64,000 nucleotides of DNA. Source: Microbacterium sp. VKM Ac-2870 (GTDB lineage: Bacteria > Actinomycetota > Actinomycetes > Actinomycetales > Microbacteriaceae). Of this stretch, positions 54,123 to 62,799 are shown in pieces. The notes beneath the pieces are model-generated. The model had not been told where the DNA came from. It ran no database searches and saw only the letters and a program-made list of their open reading frames with translations. A program made the translations under genes and the position numbers. Location: the NCBI RefSeq assembly GCF_015350795.1, contig NZ_JADKSH010000003.1:434001-498000 (forward strand), in the 5' to 3' direction. Every line of letters starts with the position of its first letter. The stretch's first letter is position 1.

Positions 54123-54358
54123 TAGAGCTTCACACCCTTCGCGATGAGGTCCTTCACGACCGACTCGATGCCGCGGGCGTCAATGACCTTGATGCCCTTG
54201 GCCGAGACGTTCAGCGTGATCTTGCGACCAAGCGAAGGAACGTAGTAGGTCTTCTTCTGCACGTTCGGGTCGAAGCGGCGCTTCGTCCGACGGTGCGAGT
54301 GCGAGATGTTGTGACCGAAGCCGGGAACTGCTCCGGTCACCTGGCACACTGCTGCCAT
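54122..54358 (-). CDS. rpmB: 50S ribosomal protein L28, zinc-free type
   Basis: 78 residues from ATG 54358 with AAGGAG eight bases before it; the frame opens upstream but lacks a site. The sequence [20 protein letters not shown] has one Cys instead of the CxxC pair of the zinc form, followed by [13 protein letters not shown]. It is the first gene of the ribosomal operon. A TAGACT-type -10 element (54523-54528, minus strand) is a possible promoter. I see no Zur box upstream. Confidence 0.96.
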   Translation of the reverse strand: MAAVCQVTGAVPGFGHNISHSHRRTKRRFDPNVQKKTYYVPSLGRKITLNVSAKGIKVIDARGIESVVKDLIAKGVKL

Positions 54359-54622
54359 AGTGATTCTCCTTAGTACCGTGACACCGGACGGTGCCACCCA
54401 AGATCCCTTGTCTGCATCCCATGCGGGATCGGACTCCTCCGCCGGTCGTTGAACGAGCCGAAGGCGAGTCGAAACGTGGTGGGATACGAACTGCGTGCTG
54501 GAGTGCGCGCAGACAAAGAGTCAGTCTAGCACGACGGGCGTGTCGGCTTGACGCGGCATCCGGATCACTCGCTCACCGTGCCAGCCGGCGCATTGCCTGC
54601 GGCGTCGCCTCGAGATGAGCCA

Positions 54623-55309
54623 CTAAGCGGCCGGTCCGGCGCCACGGCCCCAGCGGAACACCGACACCGTGGGGTCGCCCTCGATCCAGAAGCGCCACGG
54701 GAACGCGGCGGTTCCAGCGACCCCCGCGACGCCGACCCGCGGCCCGGTGACGATGTCGCGACGCACGGCCACGGGCAGCCACAAACGGGCCCGGGCGCGG
54801 GAGTGCTCGGCGCCCGTGATCGCATCGATGCCGTCGTGCACGGGATGGCGCAGGCCCACCGCATCGCCGAGGCGCCCGGGTCCGCGGGCCAGGTCGCGGG
54901 AGGTCCGCGCCGCGGGCCGCCGCGCGAACGCGATCGCCTCACCCGCGATGATCTCGCCCGCCCGCAGCAGTACACCGCCGGCCTGACCGTCGGGACAGCA
55001 GACGACGTTGACGCACGAATGGATGCCGTGGCTCAGGTAGACGTACAGGTGCCCCGGTTCGCCCCACATGGTCGCATTGCGCGCCGTGCGGCCCATCCGC
55101 GCGTGGGAGCCCGGATCGGCCTCCGGGCCGGTGCCGGCGCCGTGATAGGCCTCGACCTCAGTGAGTCGGACGGAGACGACCTCGGAGTCGGAGTCGGTGC
55201 TGACCGCGACCTGCAGCACGGCCCCGAGCAGTCGCGGCGCGACCTCGAGCGGCAGCGCCGCCAGCGCCTCGCGCGTGGCGGGTACCAGCTCGGGCCCCGG
55301 CCAGCTCAT
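54623..55309 (-). CDS. 3-methyladenine DNA glycosylase (AAG/MPG family)
   Basis: 228 residues from ATG 55309, which overlaps the stop of the upstream gene by 4 bases; a longer frame upstream is Arg-rich and not protein-like. AAG-family features: the catalytic region VRLTEVEAYHGAG, the substrate pocket MGRTARNATMWGEPGHLYVY, SHGIHSCVNVVC and the DNA-contacting LARGPGRLGDAVGL. It removes alkylated purines such as 3-methyladenine from DNA. It is probably co-transcribed with the propeller-like protein gene, though no functional link is evident. Confidence 0.93.
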   Translation of the reverse strand: MSWPGPELVPATREALAALPLEVAPRLLGAVLQVAVSTDSDSEVVSVRLTEVEAYHGAGTGPEADPGSHARMGRTARNATMWGEPGHLYVYLSHGIHSCVNVVCCPDGQAGGVLLRAGEIIAGEAIAFARRPAARTSRDLARGPGRLGDAVGLRHPVHDGIDAITGAEHSRARARLWLPVAVRRDIVTGPRVGVAGVAGTAAFPWRFWIEGDPTVSVFRWGRGAGPAA

Positions 55310-56730
55310 CCGCGCGGAGGCGTCTGGCACCACGAGATGTCGAACCCGGCGAGTGCGCCGACTTCGGTTCCCGCGTTCGGCCCGGTCAGGGTGACGACGT
55401 GCGTTCGCACGTGGGTGGGCAGCGGCAGTTTGTAGCCGTCGTAGGGGTTCGAGACGGCATCCGGTGCAACGAGGAAGGCACCGTAGCGGCCGCTCGGCGA
55501 CACGCACGACTGGATGAGGATGTCTTTCGGCTGCACGGAGAACACCGGGGTCGCCGTGCCGGATGCATCGACGACGTTGACGGTGGTGGAGCGCACGGTG
55601 AACCCGTCGACCACCGCGAGCACGCGGAGGGTGCTGCCGTCGGCGAGCGGCGTCATCTTGTTCGTCTGGCCGAGGGCCTTGTCGGTAGGGGGCAACGCGA
55701 CCTGTTTGGCGGAGGCGAGATCGATCGCGGCGGGGCCGTCGATGCGCTCGACGATCGCGGTTGTCGTGCCACGCGCGATGCCGTCGATCGAGACGGCGTT
55801 GCCGAGCGTGACAGGGTCTCCCCCGGACGGCGAGATGAGCGTGAGCGCCCCGTCATAGGTGAGCATGAGGATGCTGTCGGTGCCGGGGACGAACCGCCAG
55901 TCGTCCACCCGGGATTCGCCCCCCGCGCGTTCGATCATCGTGGGCTGGACGCCTGCCTGGGCGGCCGTCAGCGACGCGGTGAACAACCGCGCCTCGCGCG
56001 CTCCCGGCGTGCCGACGCTCGCGTCGGTGAAGGTGTAGCCGACGAGGTCGCCGCGGTCGGCGCTCTGCAGGTCGGTGACCGAGCCGTCGCCGGGCAGGGG
56101 CAGCTCACGGGCATTCCCGCCGTCGAGGTCGGTGACGATGAGGTGCGACTTGTCGTCGCCGTCGATGGTCGACATCACCAGGTGGCCCGACGTGGCCCGG
56201 AAGTCCTCGATGTGGGGGTTCGTGTACACCGGCTCGGGATCGGCGCCCGCCAGATCTGTGCGCAGGATCGTGTCTCCGCCCGTGCCCCGCTGCAGCACGT
56301 AGGGGTGCAGCGGCGGGGTGGTGAAGCTCTGCTCCACGGATGCCGCCGGCCCCCCGCCCAGGCCGACCAGCCCTGCGATGGTCACGGTGTACGACGTGTC
56401 GTCCCAGAGCGGCTGAGTGAAGCGGATGCCGACACTGCGCCCCGACGTGTCGACGGTGAATGGAGCTGCCGGTGAGACGGTGACCTGGGCCGGAGCGACC
56501 TTCGCGAGCGATTGGGTGGTGGTGATGATCAGTCGTGACCCCGAGGCGCTGACGGCGGCATCCGGATCGACGCTGACGTTCGTGACGCGAGGCCCCTGAG
56601 AGACGGTAACCGCGGCGCCGGCGAGGCCGACGACGGCGAGCGCACCGACGATGAGGGCGAAGGCGCCCAGAAACGCGCGCGAGCGACGGCGACGCGAGCG
56701 CTCTCGACGCGTCGCGCGCTCAGTACTCAT
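55306..56730 (-). CDS. Membrane-anchored beta-propeller-like protein
   Basis: 474 residues from ATG 56730, overlapping the stop of the gene before it by 11 bases. A basic N-terminus and one membrane helix (about 20-42) put the rest outside. Residues 45-140 form an Ig-like domain of bacterial type (VTNVSVDPDAAVSASGSRLI). The remainder has repeated strand groups ending in GG or DG turns, as in TolB/WD-like propellers (HLIVTDLDGGNARELPLPG, SILMLTYDGALTLISPSGG). Two Cys occur near the end. The function is unknown; a cell-surface binding role fits. Confidence 0.7.
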   Translation of the reverse strand: MSTERATRRERSRRRRSRAFLGAFALIVGALAVVGLAGAAVTVSQGPRVTNVSVDPDAAVSASGSRLIITTTQSLAKVAPAQVTVSPAAPFTVDTSGRSVGIRFTQPLWDDTSYTVTIAGLVGLGGGPAASVEQSFTTPPLHPYVLQRGTGGDTILRTDLAGADPEPVYTNPHIEDFRATSGHLVMSTIDGDDKSHLIVTDLDGGNARELPLPGDGSVTDLQSADRGDLVGYTFTDASVGTPGAREARLFTASLTAAQAGVQPTMIERAGGESRVDDWRFVPGTDSILMLTYDGALTLISPSGGDPVTLGNAVSIDGIARGTTTAIVERIDGPAAIDLASAKQVALPPTDKALGQTNKMTPLADGSTLRVLAVVDGFTVRSTTVNVVDASGTATPVFSVQPKDILIQSCVSPSGRYGAFLVAPDAVSNPYDGYKLPLPTHVRTHVVTLTGPNAGTEVGALAGFDISWCQTPPRG

Positions 56731-57550
56731 ACGGGTCCTTGGGCTGGTCGACCGTCCGCACCGAGGCGGGCTGGATCTGCAGCCGCCCGGCGGTGTCACG
56801 GATGGTGCCGGTGACCGTCACCCACGTCCCGGTGGAGGGGATGCCGTCGGCCAGCGCCACCGGCACACTCGCCGGCTGGGCGTCGATGACGCAGTGCGTG
56901 ATCACCAGGCGGGTGAGGCCGAAACCGCCGTCGGTGGGCGTGACGAAGCCGGTGAGCGTGATCGTGTCGCCGTCGAAGGCCTCGGGGTTCGTCGCCGTCG
57001 CGAACACGCTGGCCCACTCGCCGACGCCGAACTTCGCGGTGTCGCCGGTCGAGGCCAGGGCGATGGTGTCGGCACCCTGGAACAGCGGCGGCGCCCCGGT
57101 GTCGCGCTGCATCGCGAGTTCGGCCGACAGGGTCGCGGGCGGCGTCAGCACGATCGCCGCAACGACGCCCGTAGCCAGGATGCCGCCGGTCACCGTCGCC
57201 GCCGTACCCCACACGCTCCGCTGCTCGCCCCCGTGCCCGTGCCCGGTCGCGCCTGCGGTCGCTGAGCGCGCGGAGCGCGTCGAAACGCCCTCGTGGTGAC
57301 CGTGGTCATGCTCATGCCCCTCCTGCGCATCGCCGTGGTCGTGTCCGTGGTCGGCCTCGGCGCCGCGCGGCAGCGCGAAGCTGACCACCGTGCCGACGAG
57401 GGCGATGACGGCCATCGAGACGGCGAACCAGTTCGACGACGGGTTGATGTACAGGGCCAGCTGACCGGTCAGCCAGAGGGTGATCGTGACGGTGGCCAGC
57501 CCGGCGGCCAGTCCCACGCCGAGCAGCCGGGATCCGAGGAGCTCACGCAA
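56720..57550 (-). CDS. TIGR03943-family membrane protein
   Basis: 276 residues. The start is uncertain: TTG 57550 overlaps the permease gene by 8 bases and no better start is evident. Two membrane helices occupy the first 60 residues; a His-rich cytoplasmic or periplasmic segment (HGHDHGDAQEGHEHDHGHHE) follows at about 68-90. The C-terminal domain carries GLTRLVITHCVIDAQPASVP, the TIGR03943 core with its conserved Cys/Asp. This family always accompanies an ArsP_1-type permease. With the adjacent zur, a role in zinc or thiol-metal handling is likely. Confidence 0.82.
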   Translation of the reverse strand: MRELLGSRLLGVGLAAGLATVTITLWLTGQLALYINPSSNWFAVSMAVIALVGTVVSFALPRGAEADHGHDHGDAQEGHEHDHGHHEGVSTRSARSATAGATGHGHGGEQRSVWGTAATVTGGILATGVVAAIVLTPPATLSAELAMQRDTGAPPLFQGADTIALASTGDTAKFGVGEWASVFATATNPEAFDGDTITLTGFVTPTDGGFGLTRLVITHCVIDAQPASVPVALADGIPSTGTWVTVTGTIRDTAGRLQIQPASVRTVDQPKDPYEY

Positions 57551-58553
57551 GGAGGTTCACCACCGATCCCACCGCGACCGCGAACAGCACGACGATCACC
57601 ACCAGGGTGCCGAGCACCTTCGTGCGGAACGTCGTGCGCAAGAGCGCGAGCATCTTCACGTCGACCAGGGGTCCGACCAGCAGGAAGGCGACGATCGAGC
57701 CGGGCGTGAAGGTCGAGGCGAACGACAGCGCGAAGAACGCGTCGACGTTCGAGCAGATCGACACGATCATGGCGAGGGCGATCATCGCGACGATCGACAG
57801 CGCGGGGTTCGACCCGATGGCCAGCAGCGCCGACCGCGGCACGAGAACCTGCACCGCACCGGCGAGCGCCGAACCGATGACGAGCGCCGGCATGACCGCA
57901 CGCAGCTCGACGACGAACTGGGCGAGGCTGCGCCGGCCCTTGCCGGATCCCCCGCCGTGAGCGGCAGACTCGAGCGACACCTCACAGCTGGCACGGAAGC
58001 GTTCGGTGAGCAGGCCGTCCGGGTCGGGATGCCGGCTGTACAGCCATCCGATCAGGTTTGCGACCGCGTAGCCGCCGAGAAGGCGCGCGATCAGGATGCC
58101 GTCGTCGAACCCGAACGCCTGGTGCGTGGTGATGATCACGATCGGGTTCACGATCGGCGCGGCGATGAGGAACGTGAGGGTCTCTGCGACGCCGAGACCG
58201 CGCATCATCAGTCCGCGTGCGAACGGCACGTTGCCGCACTCGCAGACAGGGATGAGCATGCCCAGCAGAGACAGCACCGCACGGCGGGCCCATGGTGCCC
58301 GCGGCATCCATCGTTCGATCACACCCGGCGGCACCCACACCTGCACGATGATCGACAGCAGCACGCCGAGGATGACGAACGGGAGCGACTCGATCAGCAC
58401 GCTGATGGAGAGCGTCAGGCCGTCCTGCACGCGCGTCGGCAGCGATGGTCCCGGAGAGAGGAGGGCGACAGCCACGAGGGCTCCGACCACCAGCACGCCG
58501 AGACCGACGGCCACCGCGGTGCGGGCCGGCGCGGCGCGCACCTCAGTCGACAC
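57543..58553 (-). CDS. ArsP_1-family permease (DUF318 type)
   Basis: 336 residues from GTG 58553 behind GGAGAG; a longer frame to 58643 would lie inside zur and has a poor Ser/Pro-rich sequence. About eight membrane helices are present. The family's Cys-rich site is MLIPVCECGNVPFARGLMMR, with PIVNPIVIITT next. Relatives include the methylarsenite exporter ArsP and the partners of TIGR03943 proteins. It overlaps zur by 11 bases and the TIGR03943 gene by 8, so the three genes form one unit. Confidence 0.85.
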   Translation of the reverse strand: MSTEVRAAPARTAVAVGLGVLVVGALVAVALLSPGPSLPTRVQDGLTLSISVLIESLPFVILGVLLSIIVQVWVPPGVIERWMPRAPWARRAVLSLLGMLIPVCECGNVPFARGLMMRGLGVAETLTFLIAAPIVNPIVIITTHQAFGFDDGILIARLLGGYAVANLIGWLYSRHPDPDGLLTERFRASCEVSLESAAHGGGSGKGRRSLAQFVVELRAVMPALVIGSALAGAVQVLVPRSALLAIGSNPALSIVAMIALAMIVSICSNVDAFFALSFASTFTPGSIVAFLLVGPLVDVKMLALLRTTFRTKVLGTLVVIVVLFAVAVGSVVNLLA

Positions 58554-58965
58554 GCTCTCCGGCGAGTGTCGCGGCGCGCTTCGCCGAGCAGGCGGCGCAG
58601 ACCCCGAAGATGTCGACGACGTGCTCGGCCTCGGTGAATCCATGCGATGCGGCGGTTCGCTGAGCCCACGCCTCGACCTCGTGAGCCTGGATCTCCACGG
58701 CGAGGCCGCACGAGCGGCAGATCAGGTGGTGATGGTGTCCCGTGCTCGAGCAGGCACGGTAGATCGCTTCGCCCTCGGGGCTCTGCAGCTGATCGGCTTC
58801 GCCGCTGGCGGCGAGGGTGGCCAGCGCCCGGTAGACGGTTGCGAGCCCGATGCCGGTGTTCTCGTCGCGCAGGGTGGCGTGCAGCGCCTGAGCGCTGACG
58901 AATCCCGGAGCGTCGGTCAGCGCCTCGCGCACGCGATCGCGCTGCCAGGTGTTGCGCTGAGCCAT
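58543..58965 (-). CDS. zur: Fur-family regulator, probably Zur
   Basis: 140 residues. The winged helix is at about 5-80 (DRVREALTDAPGFVSAQALH, TGIGLATVYRALATLAASGE), then the metal sites HHHHLICRSCG (His77-80, Cys83, Cys86) and CAAC (Cys123, Cys126), a zinc-structural pair. The neighbouring znuACB genes and a Fur/Zur-type palindrome in front of znuA point to Zur rather than Fur. It would repress zinc uptake when zinc is plentiful. It is co-transcribed with the permease and TIGR03943 genes. Confidence 0.9.
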   Translation of the reverse strand: MAQRNTWQRDRVREALTDAPGFVSAQALHATLRDENTGIGLATVYRALATLAASGEADQLQSPEGEAIYRACSSTGHHHHLICRSCGLAVEIQAHEVEAWAQRTAASHGFTEAEHVVDIFGVCAACSAKRAATLAGERVD

Positions 58966-59023
58966 GCGGGGAGTCTACTCGCGGGGTCTTGGAGCGGGCT
59001 GGATGCGTACCGCCCCGGGATGC

Positions 59024-59884
59024 CTAAGCCTCGACGCTGCCCCGACGGCGGACGCCGTCGACGGCTCGGCACACGAGGTAGATGAGGAAGGAGAGGGTGG
59101 TGATGTACGGACTCACCGGAAGCGTGCCCGCGATCGCCAGGAGGATCCCGCCCACGGCGGACACGACCCCGAATCCCGCTGCCAGCAGCGGCACCGCGAC
59201 AGGGCCGTTCGCCACCCGCATAGCCGCCGCGGCGGGGGTGACCAGCAGCGACAGCACGAGGAGGGCGCCGATGATGTGCACCGCGACGGCGACCACGATG
59301 CCCAGCAGGATCATGAAGACGAACGACACCACCGTGGTGGGAACGCCGCGCGCGGCGGCCGACTGCGGGTCGAGCGAGTCGAAGGTGAGCGGACGCCAGA
59401 TCAGCAGCAGGGCCACCAGTACGATCACGCTGAGCACGATGAGCACCGTCAGCTGGCCGCTCTGCACCGAGACGATCTGTCCGGTGAGCAGGCTGAATCG
59501 GTTGGCGCTGCGGCCGTTGTAGAGCGAGATGCACAGGATGCCGAGGCCCAGACCGAACGGCATGAGCACGCCGATAATCGAGTTGCGATCGCGGGCGCGG
59601 GCGCCCAACCAGCCGATCAGTCCGGCCGCGACGAGCGAGCCCAGGACAGATCCGGTGACCACGTCGAACCCGAGCAGCAGCGCTGCCGCTGCCCCGGCGA
59701 ACGACAGCTCGCTGATGCCGTGGACGGCGAAGGCCATGTCGCGCTGCATGACGAAGACGCCGATCAGGCCCCCCACGATGCCGAGCACCGCACCGGCCCA
59801 CACTGAGTTCTGCACGAGCGCGAGGATGTCGCCGTAGCGCGAGAGGCCGCCGAAGAGGGCGTTGCCCACATCGTCCCAGTTCAT
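59024..59884 (-). CDS. znuB: Zinc ABC transporter permease
   Basis: 286 residues, eight to nine membrane helices. The metal ABC-3 family pattern is visible: VQNSVWAGAVLGIVGGLIGV, MAFAVHGISELSFAGAAAAL and ALLVLSLLVTPAAAAMRVAN. It overlaps znuC by 4 bases. With ZnuA and ZnuC it imports zinc (manganese is the alternative). The zur gene begins 58 bases downstream. Confidence 0.93.
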   Translation of the reverse strand: MNWDDVGNALFGGLSRYGDILALVQNSVWAGAVLGIVGGLIGVFVMQRDMAFAVHGISELSFAGAAAALLLGFDVVTGSVLGSLVAAGLIGWLGARARDRNSIIGVLMPFGLGLGILCISLYNGRSANRFSLLTGQIVSVQSGQLTVLIVLSVIVLVALLLIWRPLTFDSLDPQSAAARGVPTTVVSFVFMILLGIVVAVAVHIIGALLVLSLLVTPAAAAMRVANGPVAVPLLAAGFGVVSAVGGILLAIAGTLPVSPYITTLSFLIYLVCRAVDGVRRRGSVEA

Positions 59885-60756
59885 CGGACCCCTCCCATCG
59901 ATGATGGCGACGCAGGGGTGAGCGACGGGGCCGTGTCGTCACGGGCGTCGTCGCCGTGGTGGTGGTGTCCGGCTTCCGAGTCGGGAGCGCCGACGACGAC
60001 CAGCCGCCCGCCGATGCGCGCGACGTGCACGGGCGTGTCGTAGAGCGCGGTCAGCGTCTCGGAGGTCAGCACCTCGTCGGGGCGGCCCAGCGTGAAGCGG
60101 CCTCCCGTGAGGTAGAGGATGCGGTCGACCTTCTCGAGCACCGGGTTGATGTCATGGGTGACGAGCAGCACGCCGGCCCCGCTCTCGCGGCGGTACCCGT
60201 CGATGAGGTCGATGACGTCGCGCTGATTGGCGAGGTCCAGGCTGGTCAGAGGCTCGTCGCACAAGAGCAGCCCGGGGTTGTCGGCGAGCGCCTGGCCGAC
60301 GCGCAGCCGCTGCTGCTCTCCTCCCGAGAGCAGGCCGACGGGACGGTCGGCGAACGATCCGGCGCCGACGGCATCGATGAGCTCCTGCACGCGTTGACGG
60401 TCACCGCGGCGCGGAAGCGGGAAGCCGAAACGGTGGCCGTCGACGCCCAGACGCACGAGGTCGCGACCGCGCATGGCGGTGTGCCGCGCGAGCGGTCGCT
60501 GCTGCGGGATGTAGCCGATACGACGGCTGCCGGCGCGGTGGACCCGTTCGCCGAGGGCCTCGACGCTTCCGGCGCTGAGCCGCTCGAGGCCGAGGATGGC
60601 GCGCAGCAGTGTGGTCTTGCCCGCCCCGCTCGGGCCGAGCACCGCGACGAGTTCGCCCGGTTGCAGTTCGAGGTCGAGCCCGCGCCACAGCTCGTGGCCG
60701 CCGCGCGAGAGCGCGGCGGCCACGATGCGAAGGGGCGGAGTGGTCGCGGGGGTCAC
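59881..60756 (-). CDS. znuC: Zinc ABC transporter ATP-binding protein
   Basis: 291 residues; GTG 60756 overlaps the znuA stop by 4 bases. Walker A GPSGAGKT (about 40-47), Q-loop IPQQRPL, signature LLSGGEQQRLRVGQAL and Walker B LLLCDEPLTSLDL. The C-terminal 35 residues (from about 258) add a His/Asp stretch (GHHHHGDDARDD), which could sense or buffer zinc; it is not part of the catalytic domain. Confidence 0.93.
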   Translation of the reverse strand: MTPATTPPLRIVAAALSRGGHELWRGLDLELQPGELVAVLGPSGAGKTTLLRAILGLERLSAGSVEALGERVHRAGSRRIGYIPQQRPLARHTAMRGRDLVRLGVDGHRFGFPLPRRGDRQRVQELIDAVGAGSFADRPVGLLSGGEQQRLRVGQALADNPGLLLCDEPLTSLDLANQRDVIDLIDGYRRESGAGVLLVTHDINPVLEKVDRILYLTGGRFTLGRPDEVLTSETLTALYDTPVHVARIGGRLVVVGAPDSEAGHHHHGDDARDDTAPSLTPASPSSMGGVR

Positions 60757-61691
60757 GAACCCAGCGCGGTCTTGATCTGCGTAGCCATGTCAGTCATCCA
60801 CGATACGTAGTTCTGACCGTCCGGAAGCAGCTCCGACGCCTTGATGACGGGAACCTTGGCCTCGGCAGCCTTCGCCTCGGCCTGCGTGGTCTCGGCGCCG
60901 GCAGCCTGAGCGTTCACGAAGAGGATCTTCACCGTGCCGCCGCCGATCAGCGTCAGGGCGTCGAGCAGCGTCGCGGGCGGAACATCCTGGCCCTCCTCGA
61001 CGGCTTCGCTGAACGCCGACGGGGTGACGTTTTTCAGGCCGGCCGACTCCGCGAGGTAGAGCGGGACAGGCTCGGTGACGAAGATGTCTTCGCCGGCGTG
61101 CGCCTTCGAGATATCGGTGAGAATCGGCGTGACTTTGGCGTCGATAGCGGCGCGGAAGGCCTTGGCGTTGGCGGTGAACGTGCTCGCATCGGTCGGGTCG
61201 ATCGTGCCGAGTTGCTTCGCAACCTCGTCGGCGACCGCCGCGATGGTCTGCGGATCGTAGAAGACGTGCTCGTTGAAGCCGTCCACCGCCTCGGACGGGT
61301 TGGATCCCTTCCACTCCGGAGAGAAGGTGACGGCGCTGATGAGCGGAGCGGCCGACGAGGTGGAGTCCTTCATCGTTGCCATGAACGGGTCGTAGCCCCC
61401 GCCGTTCTCGATGAGCAGTTGGGCGTTCTGGATGTCGAGCTGGTCGGCAGCGGTCGCCTCGAAGTCGTGCGGGTCCTTGCTCTCGTCGGCGATCAGCGAC
61501 GTGACTTCGACGTGCTCGCCGCCGATCGTCTTGGCGATGTCGCCGTAGACGTTGGTGGAGGCGACGACCGAGATCGTGCCGCCCGCAGAGGACGAGGAGG
61601 CAGGCGACGGGCTGGCTGAGCTGGAGCAGCCAGCGAGGGCGAGGGAGGATGCCGCGGCGAGGGCGGCGAGCAGAACGACGGGACGCTTCAT
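60753..61691 (-). CDS. znuA: Zinc-binding lipoprotein of the ABC transporter
   Basis: 312 residues from ATG 61691 (the frame continues 12 codons upstream but without a site). The lipobox LALAGC (Cys22) anchors it. The solute-binding fold of cluster A-I carries likely metal ligands H75 (DPHDF), H142 (FNEHVFYD) and E207 (FVTEPVPLY). The acidic/His-rich loop of classic ZnuA is absent. It captures zinc outside the cell for ZnuB/ZnuC. The Zur-type box 61712-61726 is 21 bases upstream. Confidence 0.93.
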   Translation of the reverse strand: MKRPVVLLAALAAASSLALAGCSSSASPSPASSSSAGGTISVVASTNVYGDIAKTIGGEHVEVTSLIADESKDPHDFEATAADQLDIQNAQLLIENGGGYDPFMATMKDSTSSAAPLISAVTFSPEWKGSNPSEAVDGFNEHVFYDPQTIAAVADEVAKQLGTIDPTDASTFTANAKAFRAAIDAKVTPILTDISKAHAGEDIFVTEPVPLYLAESAGLKNVTPSAFSEAVEEGQDVPPATLLDALTLIGGGTVKILFVNAQAAGAETTQAEAKAAEAKVPVIKASELLPDGQNYVSWMTDMATQIKTALGS

Positions 61692-61711
61692 GCTCTCCAG
61701 CGTAGGGCTAC

Positions 61712-61726
61712 TGATAATCGTTATCA
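61712..61726. promoter_or_regulatory. Zur/Fur-type operator of znuA
   Basis: TGATAATCGTTATCA is a 15-base near-perfect 7-1-7 palindrome (arms TGATAA/TTATCA with a TCG centre), the Fur/Zur box form. It sits 21 bases upstream of the znuA start. The same gap lies upstream of mntP, so divergent control is possible. Confidence 0.88.
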
Positions 61727-61853
61727 AATCCAGGAAACCCGAAATGCTGTCAATTCATAGGCTCGGCTTGAACAGCGGGTGCCGCGACCATCAGGCTGAT
61801 CTTCGGCCTCCGCGTCCGACGGCGCTCGCAGACGGCCTCTGCCCGCACCGACC

Positions 61854-62480
61854 GTGAGCAATCCGGTCGACTCCATCGCCTTTCGAGGAGCCGTCATCTC
61901 ACCCTGGACTCTGTTGCTGCTCGCCCTCGGGGTGTCGGCCGACGCCTTCGCCGTCGCTCTCGGCAAGGGCGTGCAGCTGCGCGCTCACGTGCTGCGCACG
62001 GCCCTCGTCTTCGCCACCGCCTTCGGCGTCGCGCAGGCGGTCATGCCGCTGCTGGGATGGCTGCTCGGATCGACCTTCGCCGAGGCGATCGCCCCGTGGG
62101 ATCACTGGATCTCCTTCGGTCTGCTCGCCCTCGTCGGCGGCAAGATGCTGTGGGAGGCGCTGACTCCGGACGCACGGGTGGATGCCGATCATCCGGCGCA
62201 CGTGCACGACATCGAGGCGTTCACCACCCGGGAAGTCACCCTCCTGTCCATTGCCACCAGCATCGACGCACTCGCCGTCGGCGTCTCCTTCGCCTTCCTC
62301 GACGTCAACGTCGCCGTGGCCGTCACGACGATCGGGCTGGTGACCTTCGCGCTGTCGTTCGTCGCGGTGTTCATCGGCTACCGCATCGGCACCCGGTTCC
62401 GCCGACCCGCCGAGATCGTCGGCGGGCTCGTCCTCATCGGCATCGGCACGCAGATCCTCATCGAGCACCTCACGGCGTGA
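61854..62480 (+). CDS. mntP: MntP manganese exporter
   Basis: 208 residues from GTG 61854, though without a clear ribosome binding site. Six membrane helices are present. MntP features: LALGVSADAFAVALGKG, with the acidic residue of helix 1, FGLLALVGGKMLWEAL and IATSIDALAVGVSFAF, with Asp in helix 4. It exports Mn2+ when internal levels are high. It is divergent from znuA. No mn-riboswitch (yybP-ykoY) is evident upstream. Confidence 0.92.
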   Translation: MSNPVDSIAFRGAVISPWTLLLLALGVSADAFAVALGKGVQLRAHVLRTALVFATAFGVAQAVMPLLGWLLGSTFAEAIAPWDHWISFGLLALVGGKMLWEALTPDARVDADHPAHVHDIEAFTTREVTLLSIATSIDALAVGVSFAFLDVNVAVAVTTIGLVTFALSFVAVFIGYRIGTRFRRPAEIVGGLVLIGIGTQILIEHLTA

Positions 62481-62550
62481 GCCCGCGGCATCCGCTGAAC
62501 CTCCTTGCCGCCGTGCTGCGACCGGCCTACGGTGTGACACAGGAGGTGTG

Positions 62551-62784
62551 ATGATGCGACTGATCGACCGCTTTCGCGCATGGCGCAAGGGGCGCAAGGC
62601 GAACCCCTACGTGCCACCGGAGGGTCGGTTCACGGGCAGCGTCCTGACGCAGTTGCCCGGCGTTCGAGGCCCGTCGCTGTGGACAGGAAAGCGGGGCGGC
62701 CTCGGCGACGTCCTGCAGCCCGCGAATCTGTCAGGCAACTTCCATCCGGTCGTAGACAAGGTTGACGACCCCGCCTCTCGCTGA
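62551..62784 (+). CDS. Small hypothetical protein
   Basis: 77 residues from ATG 62551, directly after AGGAGG; GTG 62548 is an alternative. The basic N-terminus (LIDRFRAWRKGRKANPYVPP) is followed by a Gly/Pro-rich, apparently soluble sequence. There is no Cys or signal peptide. I recognise no family. It lies between mntP and the convergent marC gene. Confidence 0.6.
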   Translation: MMRLIDRFRAWRKGRKANPYVPPEGRFTGSVLTQLPGVRGPSLWTGKRGGLGDVLQPANLSGNFHPVVDKVDDPASR

Positions 62785-62799
62785 GCTGCGGCATCCGCC

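Noticed and set aside
54359..54540. Zur box before rpmB
   Set aside because: The leader contains no TGATAAT-type or TGAAAAT-type palindrome; only a possible -10 element is seen.
61727..61853. Manganese riboswitch before mntP
   Set aside because: The 127 bases lack the conserved yybP-ykoY core and are too short for the full element.
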